A DNA stretch of 64,000 nt. Source: Actinomadura cremea. Its GTDB lineage: Bacteria; Actinomycetota; Actinomycetes; Streptosporangiales; Streptosporangiaceae. Position 1 is the first letter of the stretch; every line of letters starts with the position of its first letter. The notes under the pieces were generated by a model that saw only the letters and a list, made by a program, of their open reading frames with translations, was not told the origin of the DNA and did no database searches. The DNA lies in contig NZ_BMRF01000027.1 in assembly GCF_014648495.1 (NCBI RefSeq), positions 36,266-100,265 on the forward strand, written 5' to 3'. This document shows positions 16,158 through 25,982 of the stretch, piece by piece. A program made the position numbers and the translations under genes.

Positions 16158-16817
16158 TCAGAGCCCCTCGGCGAGCGCGCCCCAGAAGGCCGTCTCGTAG
16201 GCGTGCATGAGCCGCGCGCAGCGGACGGCCTCGACAGGGTCGTCGCCCGCGTCGAGCCCCGCCGCCACGACGGCCAGGGCCCGTTCCCCGAAACCCGGCG
16301 GCGGCTCGGCGAAGAAGGAGAAGAAGGCGACCGCCTCATCGGTGAAGCCATAGCGGGCGTGCAGGGCGCGGGCGGTGCGCGCACAGTACGCGCCCCACTC
16401 CTCCAGGTTGACCAGCATGGCCAGGGCTACTTCGGTGGCCGTGCCGAACGCGGCCCGTTGCGCCAGGTGGGCCGGATAGACCTGGGCGAACGGCAGCGGG
16501 TCGCGGGCACTGAGATTCTTCTCACTTTCGCCGAGGGCGGCGGCGAAGTCGTCCAGGAGGCTCAGCGCCCGCCCCTCCCCCTGCGCGAGCTCCAGGAAAA
16601 GGTCACCGGAGGGCGGATCCGGATGGCGTGCCGCCAGGAGGGCGAAACTACGCCGATCGCTCCGCACGATGCGATACTCCTCGACGGCCAGCCAGACCAG
16701 GCGTTCTCGGGGCAAGTCGCCCGTTTCGAGGAGATCCATGAAGCGATTGCCGCCTGTGGCGGCCTCGATCTCCCGGCGGGCGCTCGCGACCAGTCCGGCC
16801 GCCTCGCGATCGCTCAT
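16158..16817 (-). CDS. Haem-oxygenase-fold (TenA/PqqC-like) protein
   Basis: A 219-residue all-helical protein. The pattern of helices, with WLAVEEYRIVRSDRRSFALLAAR, an ALAMLVNLEEWGAYCARTARAL helix and the closing DPVEAVRCARLMHAYETAFWGAL, resembles TenA/thiaminase-II and PqqC-like proteins of the haem-oxygenase fold. The catalytic cysteine of true TenA is not obvious, so thiamine salvage is not assumed. It is convergent with the kinase gene, with 4 bp between stops. The likely function is a helical-bundle enzyme or redox protein of unknown substrate. Confidence 0.6.
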   Translation of the reverse strand: MSDREAAGLVASARREIEAATGGNRFMDLLETGDLPRERLVWLAVEEYRIVRSDRRSFALLAARHPDPPSGDLFLELAQGEGRALSLLDDFAAALGESEKNLSARDPLPFAQVYPAHLAQRAAFGTATEVALAMLVNLEEWGAYCARTARALHARYGFTDEAVAFFSFFAEPPPGFGERALAVVAAGLDAGDDPVEAVRCARLMHAYETAFWGALAEGL

Positions 16818-16945
16818 GACTCCACGTGAGCACCCGCGGGACCGTCCGTCAACGCACCGGGCCCGGATTGGCCCATGTGATCACCTGGATACGATGAAGT
16901 ACGGAACGTCTACGCAGGTGTGGACGCAGTTGGGAGCGAGCGAGT

Positions 16946-18229
<1,284 letters not shown>

Positions 18230-18239
18230 GAGGCACACC

Positions 18240-18277
18240 GGACGGCGGTGGACGGGCCCGGCCCGCCACCGCCGTCC
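18240..18277. terminator. gltA terminator hairpin
   Basis: GGACGGCGGTGG pairs with CCACCGCCGTCC, extended inward by CGGGCC / GGCCCG. It is followed by CTACTT; no long U-tract. Confidence 0.8.
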
Positions 18278-18280
18278 TAC

Positions 18281-18301
18281 TTATCCACAGAACCTCGTTC
18301 T
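18281..18301 (+). promoter_or_regulatory. TTATCCACAGAAC-N4-TTCT upstream motif, copy 2
   Basis: TTATCCACA (18281-18289) runs into the dyad AGAAC-CTC-GTTCT (18289-18301). It starts 87 bp upstream of ATG 18368 and matches the element before the paralogous gene at 10925. Confidence 0.6.
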
Positions 18302-18367
18302 AGTTACCTGTCCCTCGCCTTCAGTCGAGGCTGGTCTCACACCGGCCGACCGCGCGAGGAGGCAGTC

Positions 18368-19276
18368 ATGCCAGTCACGATCATCGTTCCCGAGGAGACG
18401 ACCGCACGGTTCGTCGTCGCCGCCGACCGGGTCCCCGTCGACATCGGCGCCGCGATCCGCCGGGCCCTGCCCGGTCCGTACGCGAGGGCGGTCGCGGACC
18501 GTCTCGGCACACCCGGCCTCATGATCACCGTCCATCCGGCGGCCTCCACACCGTGGAATCCGGGACACGCGGTCGGTGTCGACGCGGCCGACGCCGAGGC
18601 GATCGAGCGGGCGGGCCGGCACATCGGCGTCACGTCCGTCATACCGGTCGACGACCTCCCGGCGGCCCTCCACATCACCCGCGCCACCGCCCTGGCGATC
18701 GCCGAGGAGGTCTGCGGGATCCCCGTCGACGTCGACACGAACCAGGTCCTGCCCACCTCGCGTCCCGGCGGGTTCGTCCTCGCCGACGGATGGCTCGGCG
18801 CGTCCCTCCCGCCCTACCGGAACGGAGGACGCTGCGACAGGGCACCTGAAGACGGCGAAGACTGCACCTGCGTCCGCCTCCGGTCGCGCGGGCTGCACCG
18901 CCTCGGCGTCCCCGAACTGGAGATCAGCGGGGTGGCCTGCACGCACGACGTGGCCGCGCTCAACGTCCTGCGCACGACCGCCCAGCGGCTGCTCCCCCTC
19001 GGGAGGCACCCCGGCCGCCACACGGTGAGTTCCGAGCCGTCGCTGACCGGTGGCGACTTCGCCGCGTTCTGGGGCGGACGGGAGCCGATGTGGGACGGCG
19101 AGCCCGTCCCCGTGCGGCTGACCGAAGCGGGGCCCGGGCGTCTGGCGATCGAGCAACCGGATGACTACCCCGGCACTTTGAACGACTGGCTGTGGGACGA
19201 ACTGCCGACCGCCCTCCACCAGGTGCTGAGTCGTGAACCCGACCGAACACAGGCCATGGCCCGCCCTGGCGGCTAA
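18368..19276 (+). CDS. Uncharacterised Cys/His protein, paralogue 2
   Basis: A 302-residue paralogue of the 10925-11875 protein. Conserved blocks are in the same order: FVLADGWLGASLPP (136-149), GRC (C156), CTCVRLRSRGLHRLGVPELEI (C166, C168), VACTHDVAALNVLRTTAQRLL (C191, H193, D194), FWGGR and GTLNDWLWDELP. Flanking parts have diverged strongly, so the duplication is old or the copies are specialised. ATG 18368 is preceded by GAGGAGG. It is followed after 11 bp by a nucleotide-pyrophosphatase-like gene, with which it probably forms an operon; this is the only functional hint. Function unknown. Confidence 0.7.
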   Translation: MPVTIIVPEETTARFVVAADRVPVDIGAAIRRALPGPYARAVADRLGTPGLMITVHPAASTPWNPGHAVGVDAADAEAIERAGRHIGVTSVIPVDDLPAALHITRATALAIAEEVCGIPVDVDTNQVLPTSRPGGFVLADGWLGASLPPYRNGGRCDRAPEDGEDCTCVRLRSRGLHRLGVPELEISGVACTHDVAALNVLRTTAQRLLPLGRHPGRHTVSSEPSLTGGDFAAFWGGREPMWDGEPVPVRLTEAGPGRLAIEQPDDYPGTLNDWLWDELPTALHQVLSREPDRTQAMARPGG

Positions 19277-19287
19277 CGTCGCGTGCC

Positions 19288-19914
19288 ATGGACGAGTCTC
19301 TGCAGAAGGTGCTGGCGGACGTCGCCGCCGAACGTGAAGCCCAGGACCGGGCCTGGGGCGTCCAGGATTTCCCCGACGGCACCGGGCCGACGTTCGCCGC
19401 ACGCGCCGAGGAGTCCAAGCGCGACTGCGCGGACGCCGCGGCATCCGGAGACCTGGCCTGGCGGCACATCCTCACCGAGGAGTTCTTCGAAGCACTCGCG
19501 GAATCCGACCACGCCGAGCTGCGCGGCGAACTCGTGCAGACGGCCGCGGTGGCGATCCAGTGGATCCAGGCGATCGACCGTCGGCACGGCGCCGGCGCCC
19601 CACGGGAGAAACTGGTCCGCGACCGCATCCCGGAGATCATTTCCCGTTCCGGCCGGCACCCGCGAACCCGGATCGCCGCACACGACGAATACACGTCCCT
19701 GCTGCGCGCCAAGCTCGTCGAGGAGGCGACCGAGTACACGAGCGACGATGACCCCGACGAACTCGCCGACGTCCTCGAAGTCCTGCACGCCCTTGCCGAC
19801 GTCCACGGACTCACCTTCGGCGACCTGGAGCGCCGCCGCGCGGCCAAGGCCGCCGAACGCGGAGGCTTCACCCGCAGGGTGGTGCTGGAACTTCCCGCGC
19901 CGCAAGGCGGCTAG
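19288..19914 (+). CDS. Two-domain MazG-like nucleotide pyrophosphatase
   Basis: A 208-residue protein joining two all-alpha NTP-pyrophosphatase-like units. Residues 1-100 (AEREAQDRAWGVQDFPDGTGP ... RHILTEEFFEALAESDHAELRGELVQTAAVAIQWIQAI) have the EExxEA/ELVQ pattern of dUTPase/MazG-type helices. Residues 108-205 (KLVRDRIPEIISRSGRHP ... LRAKLVEEATEYTSDDDPDELADVLEVLHALA) match phosphoribosyl-ATP pyrophosphohydrolase-like house-cleaning enzymes, with the metal-binding E-E-x-x-E and E-x-x-D pairs present. It probably hydrolyses a non-canonical nucleoside triphosphate. The gene order suggests co-expression with the Cys/His paralogue upstream. Confidence 0.78.
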   Translation: MDESLQKVLADVAAEREAQDRAWGVQDFPDGTGPTFAARAEESKRDCADAAASGDLAWRHILTEEFFEALAESDHAELRGELVQTAAVAIQWIQAIDRRHGAGAPREKLVRDRIPEIISRSGRHPRTRIAAHDEYTSLLRAKLVEEATEYTSDDDPDELADVLEVLHALADVHGLTFGDLERRRAAKAAERGGFTRRVVLELPAPQGG

Positions 19915-19922
19915 CCTCCGAG

Positions 19923-19958
19923 CGCCACGGCGTCGTCCGACCCGACGATGCCGTGGCG
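19923..19958. terminator. Strong hairpin after the MazG-like gene
   Basis: A 15-bp stem (CGCCACGGCGTCGTC with its complement, one G-U pair) and a 6-nt loop, directly after the stop at 19914; no U-tract. Confidence 0.75.
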
Positions 19959-20092
19959 CGCGGCCCCGGACGGCGCCCTCCACGCCGAGGCCGCCGAGGT
20001 GCGCCTACGCGTACAGGGGCCCAGCCGCGCCGGTACGAGTGAGTTCGCGGGCGGCGATCTAGGTCAGACACTCCGCGCGAGGCGGTTTCGCT

Positions 20093-20689
20093 TCAGGTTG
20101 CGCCTATGCGTTGTGCCAGCGCGGAATCCAGGGAGTAGGGACGTTCCGGCGGAAGTAGCGTGCGCGCCTTCGATGTCTTGCCGTCCTGGACCAGGCGATG
20201 AATGCGGCGGACGAGCGGGGTGCGGTCTTCGATCCCGACGATCCAGTCGCCCACGTAGCGGTCGATTATGTGACGGCTCAGACCTACTTGAATGCTGCGG
20301 TGCTCGAGTTTCTGACCGCGCAGCGACCGCTCCGGGTCCCATTGGACGTGGACGGCGGCTTCGGCGAAACGACGGCGCCATTCGTCGGAGTCGCGGAAAA
20401 CGCGGCGGTCCGCATGGGTGGGCACGGCCAGGGCGAGGGCCTCCTCCCACCCGGCGCGGCTGATGCGTACCGCGAGGACCATCTCCTGGCCTGGCTTACG
20501 TGCCCAGTTGCTTCGGGCCATCAGCCAAAGGAACGAGGGTTTGATCCAGGTCATCCGGCCCCGCGAGAAGGGTTCCACGAACGTCTGGTTCCGAACCGCG
20601 GGGGTGCCGATCTCCGGCCGGTAAGCCTGGTACACGGTGATCGAGTCGCGGTCGTATTCGGCACGGATCTGCCGGAGAGGATCGGTCAT
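20093..20689 (-). CDS. DUF4291 domain-containing protein
   Basis: A 198-residue protein matching DUF4291 from end to end. [16 protein letters not shown] lies near the start, then [54 protein letters not shown] and a closing helical part. The family has no known function. ATG 20689 is preferred over ATG 20701 because GGAG lies 6 nt upstream. It stands alone on the minus strand, next to the long tandem repeat. Confidence 0.85.
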   Translation of the reverse strand: MTDPLRQIRAEYDRDSITVYQAYRPEIGTPAVRNQTFVEPFSRGRMTWIKPSFLWLMARSNWARKPGQEMVLAVRISRAGWEEALALAVPTHADRRVFRDSDEWRRRFAEAAVHVQWDPERSLRGQKLEHRSIQVGLSRHIIDRYVGDWIVGIEDRTPLVRRIHRLVQDGKTSKARTLLPPERPYSLDSALAQRIGAT

Positions 20690-21228
20690 ACCCGGCTCCA
20701 TGCCTTCGCTGCGTTTCGGTACGTCGGGGATACTGTCGGCTCGGTGGTTCGACGTCAACGCATTTGTCGTAGCACGGTTCCGGCCCCAGGCGCTCGCCTG
20801 ACCACGGACGCCTGCCCGATCACGGACGCCTGCCGATCACGGACGCCCATTCGGTCACAGACGCCCGCGCGGTTGCAGGACGCCCGCCCGGTCGCAGCGC
20901 TCACCCCAGTCCCGGTACTCGCCCCGGTCACGGGCATTCGGCCAGGTCGCGGGCGCCTGCCCGGTCGCAGGCACCCGGTCAGATCCCGAACACTCGCCCG
21001 GTCGCGGAAGCCCGCCCGGTTGCAGCCCTCACCCCAACCCCGGCACTCACCCGGTAACGGGCAGTCGATCAAATCGCGGGCACCTGCCCGAGCGCGGACG
21101 CCCGCCCGATCCCGGACGCTCGCCCGGTCGGAAACACTTGCCCGGTTGCAGCGCCCCCCGACCCCGGCACTCGCCCCGGTCATGGGCGTTCGATCAGCTC
21201 GCGGGCACCTGCCCGGTCGCGGACGCTC
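20690..21228. other. 539-bp intergenic region dominated by tandem repeats
   Basis: The first 100 bp should hold the promoter of the DUF4291 gene. From about 20791 to 21227 the sequence is a degenerate tandem repeat. No independent gene is seen. Confidence 0.7.
20791..21227. repeat. Degenerate nested tandem repeat, higher-order period about 127 bp
   Basis: Short 16-18-nt units of the type GACGCCCGCCCGATCACG are organised in three longer copies. Equivalent landmarks (GCAG before a CTCACCCC/CCCCCCGA block) occur at 20894, 21022 and 21148, giving spacings of 128 and 126 bp. Each copy continues with CCCGGTACTCGCC-like, CGATCA and GCGGGCACCTGCCCG segments. The last copy runs into the start of the LLM gene. 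Confidence 0.85.
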
Positions 21229-22077
21229 GTGACGCCCATCGCACCGGCCGACGAGTGGCGGCGGGCCGCGCGGCGTGTGGAGGACGCGGGGTACGGGTCG
21301 ATCTGGCTGAACGAGGCCATCGGGGGCCGGGAGGTGTTCACGCAGCTCGGCGTGATGCTCGCGGCCACCGAGAAGGTCGTGCCGGGGTCCTCGAGCGCCA
21401 ATCTCTGGGCCCGGCACCCCGCCGCGATGCAGGGCGCCGCGTCCGTCCTCGCGGACGCGTATCCGGGACGGCTCGCGCTCGGCGTGGGCGTGAGCATGCC
21501 CATGATGGTCGAGCAGAGCGGGCAGCGGTGGGCGAGCCCGCTGGCACGGATGCGCGAGTACCTGGACGGGATGGACGCCGCCGTGGGGGCGGCTCCCGTG
21601 CCGGCCGTCCCGTTCCCCCGGCTGCTGGCCGCGCTCGGGCCGAAGATGCAGGAGCTGGCGCGGGAGCGCGCCGACGGCGTGCTGCCCGCGGCGATGCCCG
21701 TCGAGCACACCCGGCGCGTTCGGGAGCGGCTCGGCGGCGAGAAGCTGGTCGTGGCGCTGCAGTCGGCGATCCTCGAGACGGACGCGGCGGCGGCGCGCGA
21801 GACCGCGCGGAGCACCGGGCTGCTGCCCATGCCCGGCTCGCCCTACGCGCGCTCGCTCGGGGAGCTGGGCCACGCGGAGGCGGACATCGAGAACGGGGCC
21901 TCCGGCGAGGTCGTCGACGCGTGCTTCGCCTGGGGCGACGAGAAGGCGATCGCCCTGCGCGTCCGGGCACATCTGGACGCGGGCGCCGACCACGTGGCCG
22001 TGTCGGTGCTCGCGCCCGACCTCGCGTCGGCAGCCGACCAGTACGAACGTCTCGCGCCCGTGCTGCGGGACGTCTGA
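21229..22077 (+). CDS. LLM class (F420-type) oxidoreductase, short N-terminus
   Basis: A 282-residue luciferase-like TIM-barrel protein close to the TIGR03620 group. Recognisable are ARRVEDAGYGSIWLNEAIGG, VMLAATEKVVPGSSSANLWARHPAAM, ADAYPGRLALGVGVS, FPRLLAALGPKMQELARERADGVLP and RVRAHLDAGADHVAVSVL. The first visible residues (MTPIAPADEWRRAA) correspond to helix 1; beta-strand 1, normally an LGRIGVW-like segment, is missing. The upstream frame is open but runs through the tandem repeat and encodes Arg/Ser-rich sequence. The gene may therefore have been shortened by the repeat; activity is uncertain. Confidence 0.75.
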   Translation: MTPIAPADEWRRAARRVEDAGYGSIWLNEAIGGREVFTQLGVMLAATEKVVPGSSSANLWARHPAAMQGAASVLADAYPGRLALGVGVSMPMMVEQSGQRWASPLARMREYLDGMDAAVGAAPVPAVPFPRLLAALGPKMQELARERADGVLPAAMPVEHTRRVRERLGGEKLVVALQSAILETDAAAARETARSTGLLPMPGSPYARSLGELGHAEADIENGASGEVVDACFAWGDEKAIALRVRAHLDAGADHVAVSVLAPDLASAADQYERLAPVLRDV

Positions 22078-22128
22078 GCTGAACCCTCGACCGCGCGAGG
22101 CCGCACCACGGTTCGGGCGGAACGCCGC

Positions 22129-22803
22129 TCAGCGCGCCGCCGGGCGTACGAGCCCGCTCTCGTAGGCGGCGATGACCAGCTGGGCGCGGTCGCGGGCGTG
22201 CAGCTTGGCCAGCAGGTGGCCGATGTGGGTCTTGACCGTCGCCGGGCTGAGGTGCAGGTGCTCGGCCAGGTCGGCGTTTGACAGGCCGCGGGCGATGAGG
22301 GTAAGGACCTCCCGCTCGCGGACGGTGAGGGTGCCGAGCCCGGCGGGCGGGGGCTGGACGGGTCCGGGACCGCGGACGTACTCGGCGATCAGCCGCCGGG
22401 TGACGGTGGGCGCGAGCAGCGACTCCCCCTCGGCGATCACCCGGACGGCCGCCAGCAGATCGGCGGGCGGGGTGTCCTTGAGCAGGAAGCCGCTGGCCCC
22501 CGCCCGCAGTGCCCCGTAGACGTAGGAGTCGAGGTCGAACGTGGTGAGGATCAGCACGCGGACGTCCGGGAGGGCGGCGCAGATCCGGCGGGTGGCCTCG
22601 AGCCCGTCCATCTCGGGCATCCGGACGTCCATGAGGACGACGTCGGGACGTTCGCGCCCGGCGAGTTCGACGGCCTCGGCGCCGGTCCCCGCCTCTCCCA
22701 CGACGCGCAGCCCGGGCGCGGTGTCGATGAGGACGCCGAAGCTGCCGCGGACCAGGGCCTGGTCGTCGGCGACGAGGACGCGGAGTTCTTCCACGGTGCT
22801 CAC
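22129..22803 (-). CDS. NarL/LuxR-family response regulator
   Basis: A 224-residue two-component response regulator. The receiver domain (8-120) has acidic pair D13-D14, phospho-acceptor D59 (VVLMDVRMPEMDG), T87/T88 and K109 (FLLKDT). A LuxR-type helix-turn-helix (LTVREREVLTLIARGLSNADLAEHLHLSPATVKTHIGHLL) ends the protein. GTG 22803 overlaps the TGA of the sensor kinase gene, so the pair is translationally coupled. The divergent ABC transporter at 24106-25871 is the probable target (inference from position). Confidence 0.95.
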   Translation of the reverse strand: MSTVEELRVLVADDQALVRGSFGVLIDTAPGLRVVGEAGTGAEAVELAGRERPDVVLMDVRMPEMDGLEATRRICAALPDVRVLILTTFDLDSYVYGALRAGASGFLLKDTPPADLLAAVRVIAEGESLLAPTVTRRLIAEYVRGPGPVQPPPAGLGTLTVREREVLTLIARGLSNADLAEHLHLSPATVKTHIGHLLAKLHARDRAQLVIAAYESGLVRPAAR

Positions 22804-23948
22804 GTTTCGTAAGGGAATCGGGCTGTGACGGCGAATCCGCCCTCGGGCCGGGGCCCGGCGCCGAACTCGCCGCCGTACATCATGACGCGTTCGCGCATCC
22901 CGATGATGCCGTGTCCCTCGCCGGGCTCGCCGGGCAGCACGCGCACGCCGGGGCCGTCGTCGGTGACCTCGATGCCGACCCTGCCGCCGCCGGCGTCGAC
23001 GCGGACGCGGCAGCGGGCGGGCGCGGCATGCTTGACGACGTTGGTGACGGCCTCCTGGACGATGCGGTAGACCGACAGCGCGACGCCCTCGGGCAGGTCG
23101 CCCGCCCGCACGTCGAGGTCGACGCGGACGCCCGCCATCGCCGCGCGCTCGGCGAGCCCGTCGAGGGCGGCGAGGTCGGGGGGCGGGGCGAGGCCGCCGT
23201 CCCCCGCGGCGTCGGCGCGCAGGACGCCGAGGAGGTGGCGCATCTCGGCGAGGGTGCCGCGGCTGGTGGCCTCGATGACGCGGAGGGCGTCGACGGCCTC
23301 GGCGGGGCGGGCCTCGGCGACGTGGACGGCGACGCCGCTCTTCACGGCGATGAGGCTCATGCTGTGGGCGACGATGTCGTGCAGTTCGCGGGCGATGCGC
23401 AGGCGCTCCTCCCCGACGGCGCGGTCGGCGAGTTCCCGGGCGAAGCGCGCGGCGTGCTCGCGGCGGTCGCGGACGGCGCGGCCGAGCGCCCAGGACGCGC
23501 CGAGCACGGCGAGACCGAGCGCGACGACGCCGACGTGTTCGGCGTGCAGGGGGGCGACGGGCCCGGCGAGGGCGGCGCCGAGGATGACGGCGCCGCTCAG
23601 CACGCCGATGAGGGTGGTGGGGATCCAGCGGCGCCGCGGCCGGCTGACGGCGACCGGGTAGAGGGCGTAGGCGGCGGCCAGGTAGGCGTCCGGCGGCAGG
23701 TCGAGGAGCAGCGCCACGGTGGAGGCGGCGAACACGACGGCGAACACGGGGACGGGCCAGACGCGCCGGACGGCGAGCGGCAGCCCGGACGCCGCGAGGA
23801 CGGGCCCGGCGACCACCGCCGGGACGCCCGGCCGCGCGGACGCCATCAGCACGAACACGTAGAGGAGCGCCGCCGCGACGTCCAGGGCGATCAGCCTGGA
23901 CCTGTCGACCCGCGGGGTGAGCGGGACGCGCGCTTCGGGTTCGTCCAC
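22800..23948 (-). CDS. Sensor histidine kinase (HisKA_3 / NarX-DesK type)
   Basis: A 382-residue membrane kinase. Residues 15-160 hold about five hydrophobic segments forming a membrane sensor. The dimerisation/phosphotransfer helix ERLRIARELHDIVAHSMSLIAVKSG contains H190. The ATPase domain shows the N-box (YRIVQEAVTNVVKHA) and G-box (VTDDGPGV; GHGIIGMRERV). It autophosphorylates and transfers to the response regulator encoded immediately downstream. The start is GTG 23948, 157 bp from the divergent ABC gene; no ribosome-binding site is evident, so leaderless translation is possible. The signal is unknown; such pairs often sense cell-envelope stress or antibiotics. Confidence 0.93.
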   Translation of the reverse strand: MDEPEARVPLTPRVDRSRLIALDVAAALLYVFVLMASARPGVPAVVAGPVLAASGLPLAVRRVWPVPVFAVVFAASTVALLLDLPPDAYLAAAYALYPVAVSRPRRRWIPTTLIGVLSGAVILGAALAGPVAPLHAEHVGVVALGLAVLGASWALGRAVRDRREHAARFARELADRAVGEERLRIARELHDIVAHSMSLIAVKSGVAVHVAEARPAEAVDALRVIEATSRGTLAEMRHLLGVLRADAAGDGGLAPPPDLAALDGLAERAAMAGVRVDLDVRAGDLPEGVALSVYRIVQEAVTNVVKHAAPARCRVRVDAGGGRVGIEVTDDGPGVRVLPGEPGEGHGIIGMRERVMMYGGEFGAGPRPEGGFAVTARFPYET

Positions 23949-24105
23949 GTCGCAACGGTATCCGGGGGGCTCGCGCGGGCGCGTCCGTCCGGCGGGCGTC
24001 GGACCGGGGGCGGAGACGGGAGAACGGTCTCCGCCCGGGGTCGTACGGCGGAGTCCGGCCCGCGTTCCGATGTGCGCGGGGCCGTCCCGGACGACCGTGG
24101 AGGGC

Positions 24106-25011
24106 ATGATCGAGGTACGTGAGCTGACCAAGCGCTACGGCGCGACGACGGCGGTGGACCGGCTGTCGTTCACGGTGCGGCCCGGGACGGTCACCGGGTT
24201 CCTCGGGCCGAACGGCGCGGGAAAGTCGACGACCATGCGGATCCTGCTGGGCCTGGACGCGGCCGCGTCCGGCGAGGCGCTCGTGAACGGCGGCCGGTAC
24301 GCGGCGCTGCGGCGGCCGATGTTCGAGGTGGGCGCGCTGCTGGACGCGGGCGCGGCGCACGGTGGCCGGCGGGCGCTGGACCACCTGGGCTGGCTGGCGC
24401 GGAGCAACGGCGTGGCGCCGCGCCGGGTGGCCGAGGTGCTGGAACTGGTCGGCCTGGCGGGGGTCGCGCGCAAGCGGGTCGGCGGGTTCTCGCTGGGCAT
24501 GCGGCAGCGGCTCGGGATCGCGGCCGCGCTGCTGGGCGATCCGGGGGTGCTGATGTTCGACGAGCCGGTGAACGGCCTGGACCCGGACGGCGTGCGCTGG
24601 ATCCGCGAGCTGATGCGGTCCCTCGCGGCGGAGGGCCGGACGGTGCTGATCTCCAGCCACCTGATGAGCGAGATGGAGCTGACCGCCGACCGGCTGATCG
24701 TCATCGGCCGGGGGCGGCTGATCGCCGACACGTCGGTGCGGGAGCTGGCGGACCGGTTCGCGCGCGGCGTGCGGGTGCGCTCGCCGCGCCCGGACGAGCT
24801 GACGGCGGTGCTCGCGGCCGCCGGGGGACGCGTGGAGGCGGCGCAGGGCGACGCGCTCACGGTGACCGGGCTGGACGTCGCCGAGATCGGCGACCGGGCC
24901 GCGGCGCACGGGATCCCCTTGCACGAGGTGGCGGCGCAGAGCGCGTCGCTGGAGGAGGCGTACATGGAGCTGACCGCCGGGAGCACCGAGTTCGGGGCGG
25001 TGGCCCGGTGA
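24106..25011 (+). CDS. ABC transporter ATP-binding protein
   Basis: A 301-residue ATPase of the multidrug/antibiotic export (CcmA/DrrA-like) group. Walker A GPNGAGKST is at 34-42, the signature FSLGMRQRL near 126 and Walker B PGVLMFDEPVNGLDP, followed by an H-loop in LISSHLMSEME. The C-terminal 80 residues resemble the regulatory domain of DrrA-type ATPases. It overlaps the permease gene by 4 bp (GTGA). It is divergent from the two-component system. It probably exports a hydrophobic drug or peptide. Confidence 0.93.
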   Translation: MIEVRELTKRYGATTAVDRLSFTVRPGTVTGFLGPNGAGKSTTMRILLGLDAAASGEALVNGGRYAALRRPMFEVGALLDAGAAHGGRRALDHLGWLARSNGVAPRRVAEVLELVGLAGVARKRVGGFSLGMRQRLGIAAALLGDPGVLMFDEPVNGLDPDGVRWIRELMRSLAAEGRTVLISSHLMSEMELTADRLIVIGRGRLIADTSVRELADRFARGVRVRSPRPDELTAVLAAAGGRVEAAQGDALTVTGLDVAEIGDRAAAHGIPLHEVAAQSASLEEAYMELTAGSTEFGAVAR

Positions 25012-25871
25012 CCGCGGCCGAGACGGGCGGCCCTCGGGCCGCGCGTGCGGCGCGGGAGCCGGAAGCACCGGCCGAGACGGCGCCGGGCCGGATCGGGGCG
25101 GGGGCGGTCGCCGCCGAGTGGCACAAGCTGCGCACCGTCCGGTCGACGGCCGCGATCGCGGCGGCGATCGGCGTCGCCGTCGTGCTGTGCGTGCTCTGGT
25201 CCCTGTACGCGGTGCGGTACTGGGACGGGTTGTCCGCGGAGGAGAGGGCCGAGCTGGGCGTGGCACCGCCGACGCAGTTCCTCGTGGTGGTGCTCCCGGT
25301 CTGCGGCGTGGTGCTCGGTGCCCTGTCGCTGACGTCGGAGTACGCGACGGGGATGGTCCGCACGAGCCTCACCGCCCTCCCGCGGCGGGTGCCGCTGCTG
25401 GGGGCCAAGGCGCTGGCGGCGGGCGGCCTGGTCGGCGCCGCCGGGCTGGTGAGCCTCGCGGCGGCGCTCCTGGCGGGCAGGGCGATCGCGGGCGGCCGGC
25501 CGATGCCGGGGTTCGGCGGTCCGCTCTCCGAGCACGCCGCGGCCGTGGCGGCCGTGGCGGTGACGGCTGCGGCGATCACGCTGATGTCGCTCGGCCTGGC
25601 GGCGCTGCTGCGCTCGACGGCCGCGACGATCACGATCGGGATGGGGCTGCTGTTCGTCGCGCCGCCGCTGGTCCGGCTGCTGCCGTCCCCGTGGGACGAC
25701 CGGATCTGGTGGCTGCTGCCCGCCGGGTTCCCCAACCAGATCGCGCCGGTTCCGGGGTCGACCGTGAGTGCGGACGGGCTGTCGGCGCCGGTCGCGGCGC
25801 TGCTCCTCGTCGGCTACGTCGTGGTCGTGCTGGGCGCCGGGGCGCTGGCGTTCGCGCGCCGCGACGCGTGA
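25008..25871 (+). CDS. ABC-2 type transporter permease
   Basis: A 287-residue membrane protein with six hydrophobic segments (about 45-67, 90-110, 130-160, 180-205, 212-230, 260-282) and the ABC-2 family motif LTSEYATGMVRTSLTALPRRVPLLGAK after the second. A short Ala/Glu-rich cytoplasmic N-terminus precedes AEWHKLRTVRST. GTG 25008 overlaps the ATPase stop, so the two proteins form one exporter. Confidence 0.9.
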   Translation: MTAAETGGPRAARAAREPEAPAETAPGRIGAGAVAAEWHKLRTVRSTAAIAAAIGVAVVLCVLWSLYAVRYWDGLSAEERAELGVAPPTQFLVVVLPVCGVVLGALSLTSEYATGMVRTSLTALPRRVPLLGAKALAAGGLVGAAGLVSLAAALLAGRAIAGGRPMPGFGGPLSEHAAAVAAVAVTAAAITLMSLGLAALLRSTAATITIGMGLLFVAPPLVRLLPSPWDDRIWWLLPAGFPNQIAPVPGSTVSADGLSAPVAALLLVGYVVVVLGAGALAFARRDA

Positions 25872-25935
25872 CGGGCTCCGCGACGGGCGCGGTGATCACG
25901 GTGGCCTGGCCGTCCCGCAGGAGCGGGCTGCGGGA

Positions 25936-25970
25936 GGACGGCGGCGTCCGGGCACGGCGCGCCGCCGTCC
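25936..25970. terminator. Terminator between convergent permease and HPF-like genes
   Basis: Perfect 11-bp stem GGACGGCGGCG / CGCCGCCGTCC with 13-nt loop; no U-tract. Confidence 0.65.
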
Positions 25971-25982
25971 GCGGGTGTCGGC

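Noticed and set aside
20791-21227. CRISPR array
   Set aside because: The repeats are contiguous and degenerate, with no unique spacers of even length and no cas genes nearby.
22129-25266. A 1045-codon minus-strand frame spanning the response regulator and beyond
   Set aside because: Only the last 224 codons are a real protein; the upstream part is antisense or out-of-frame sequence over the sensor kinase and ABC genes.
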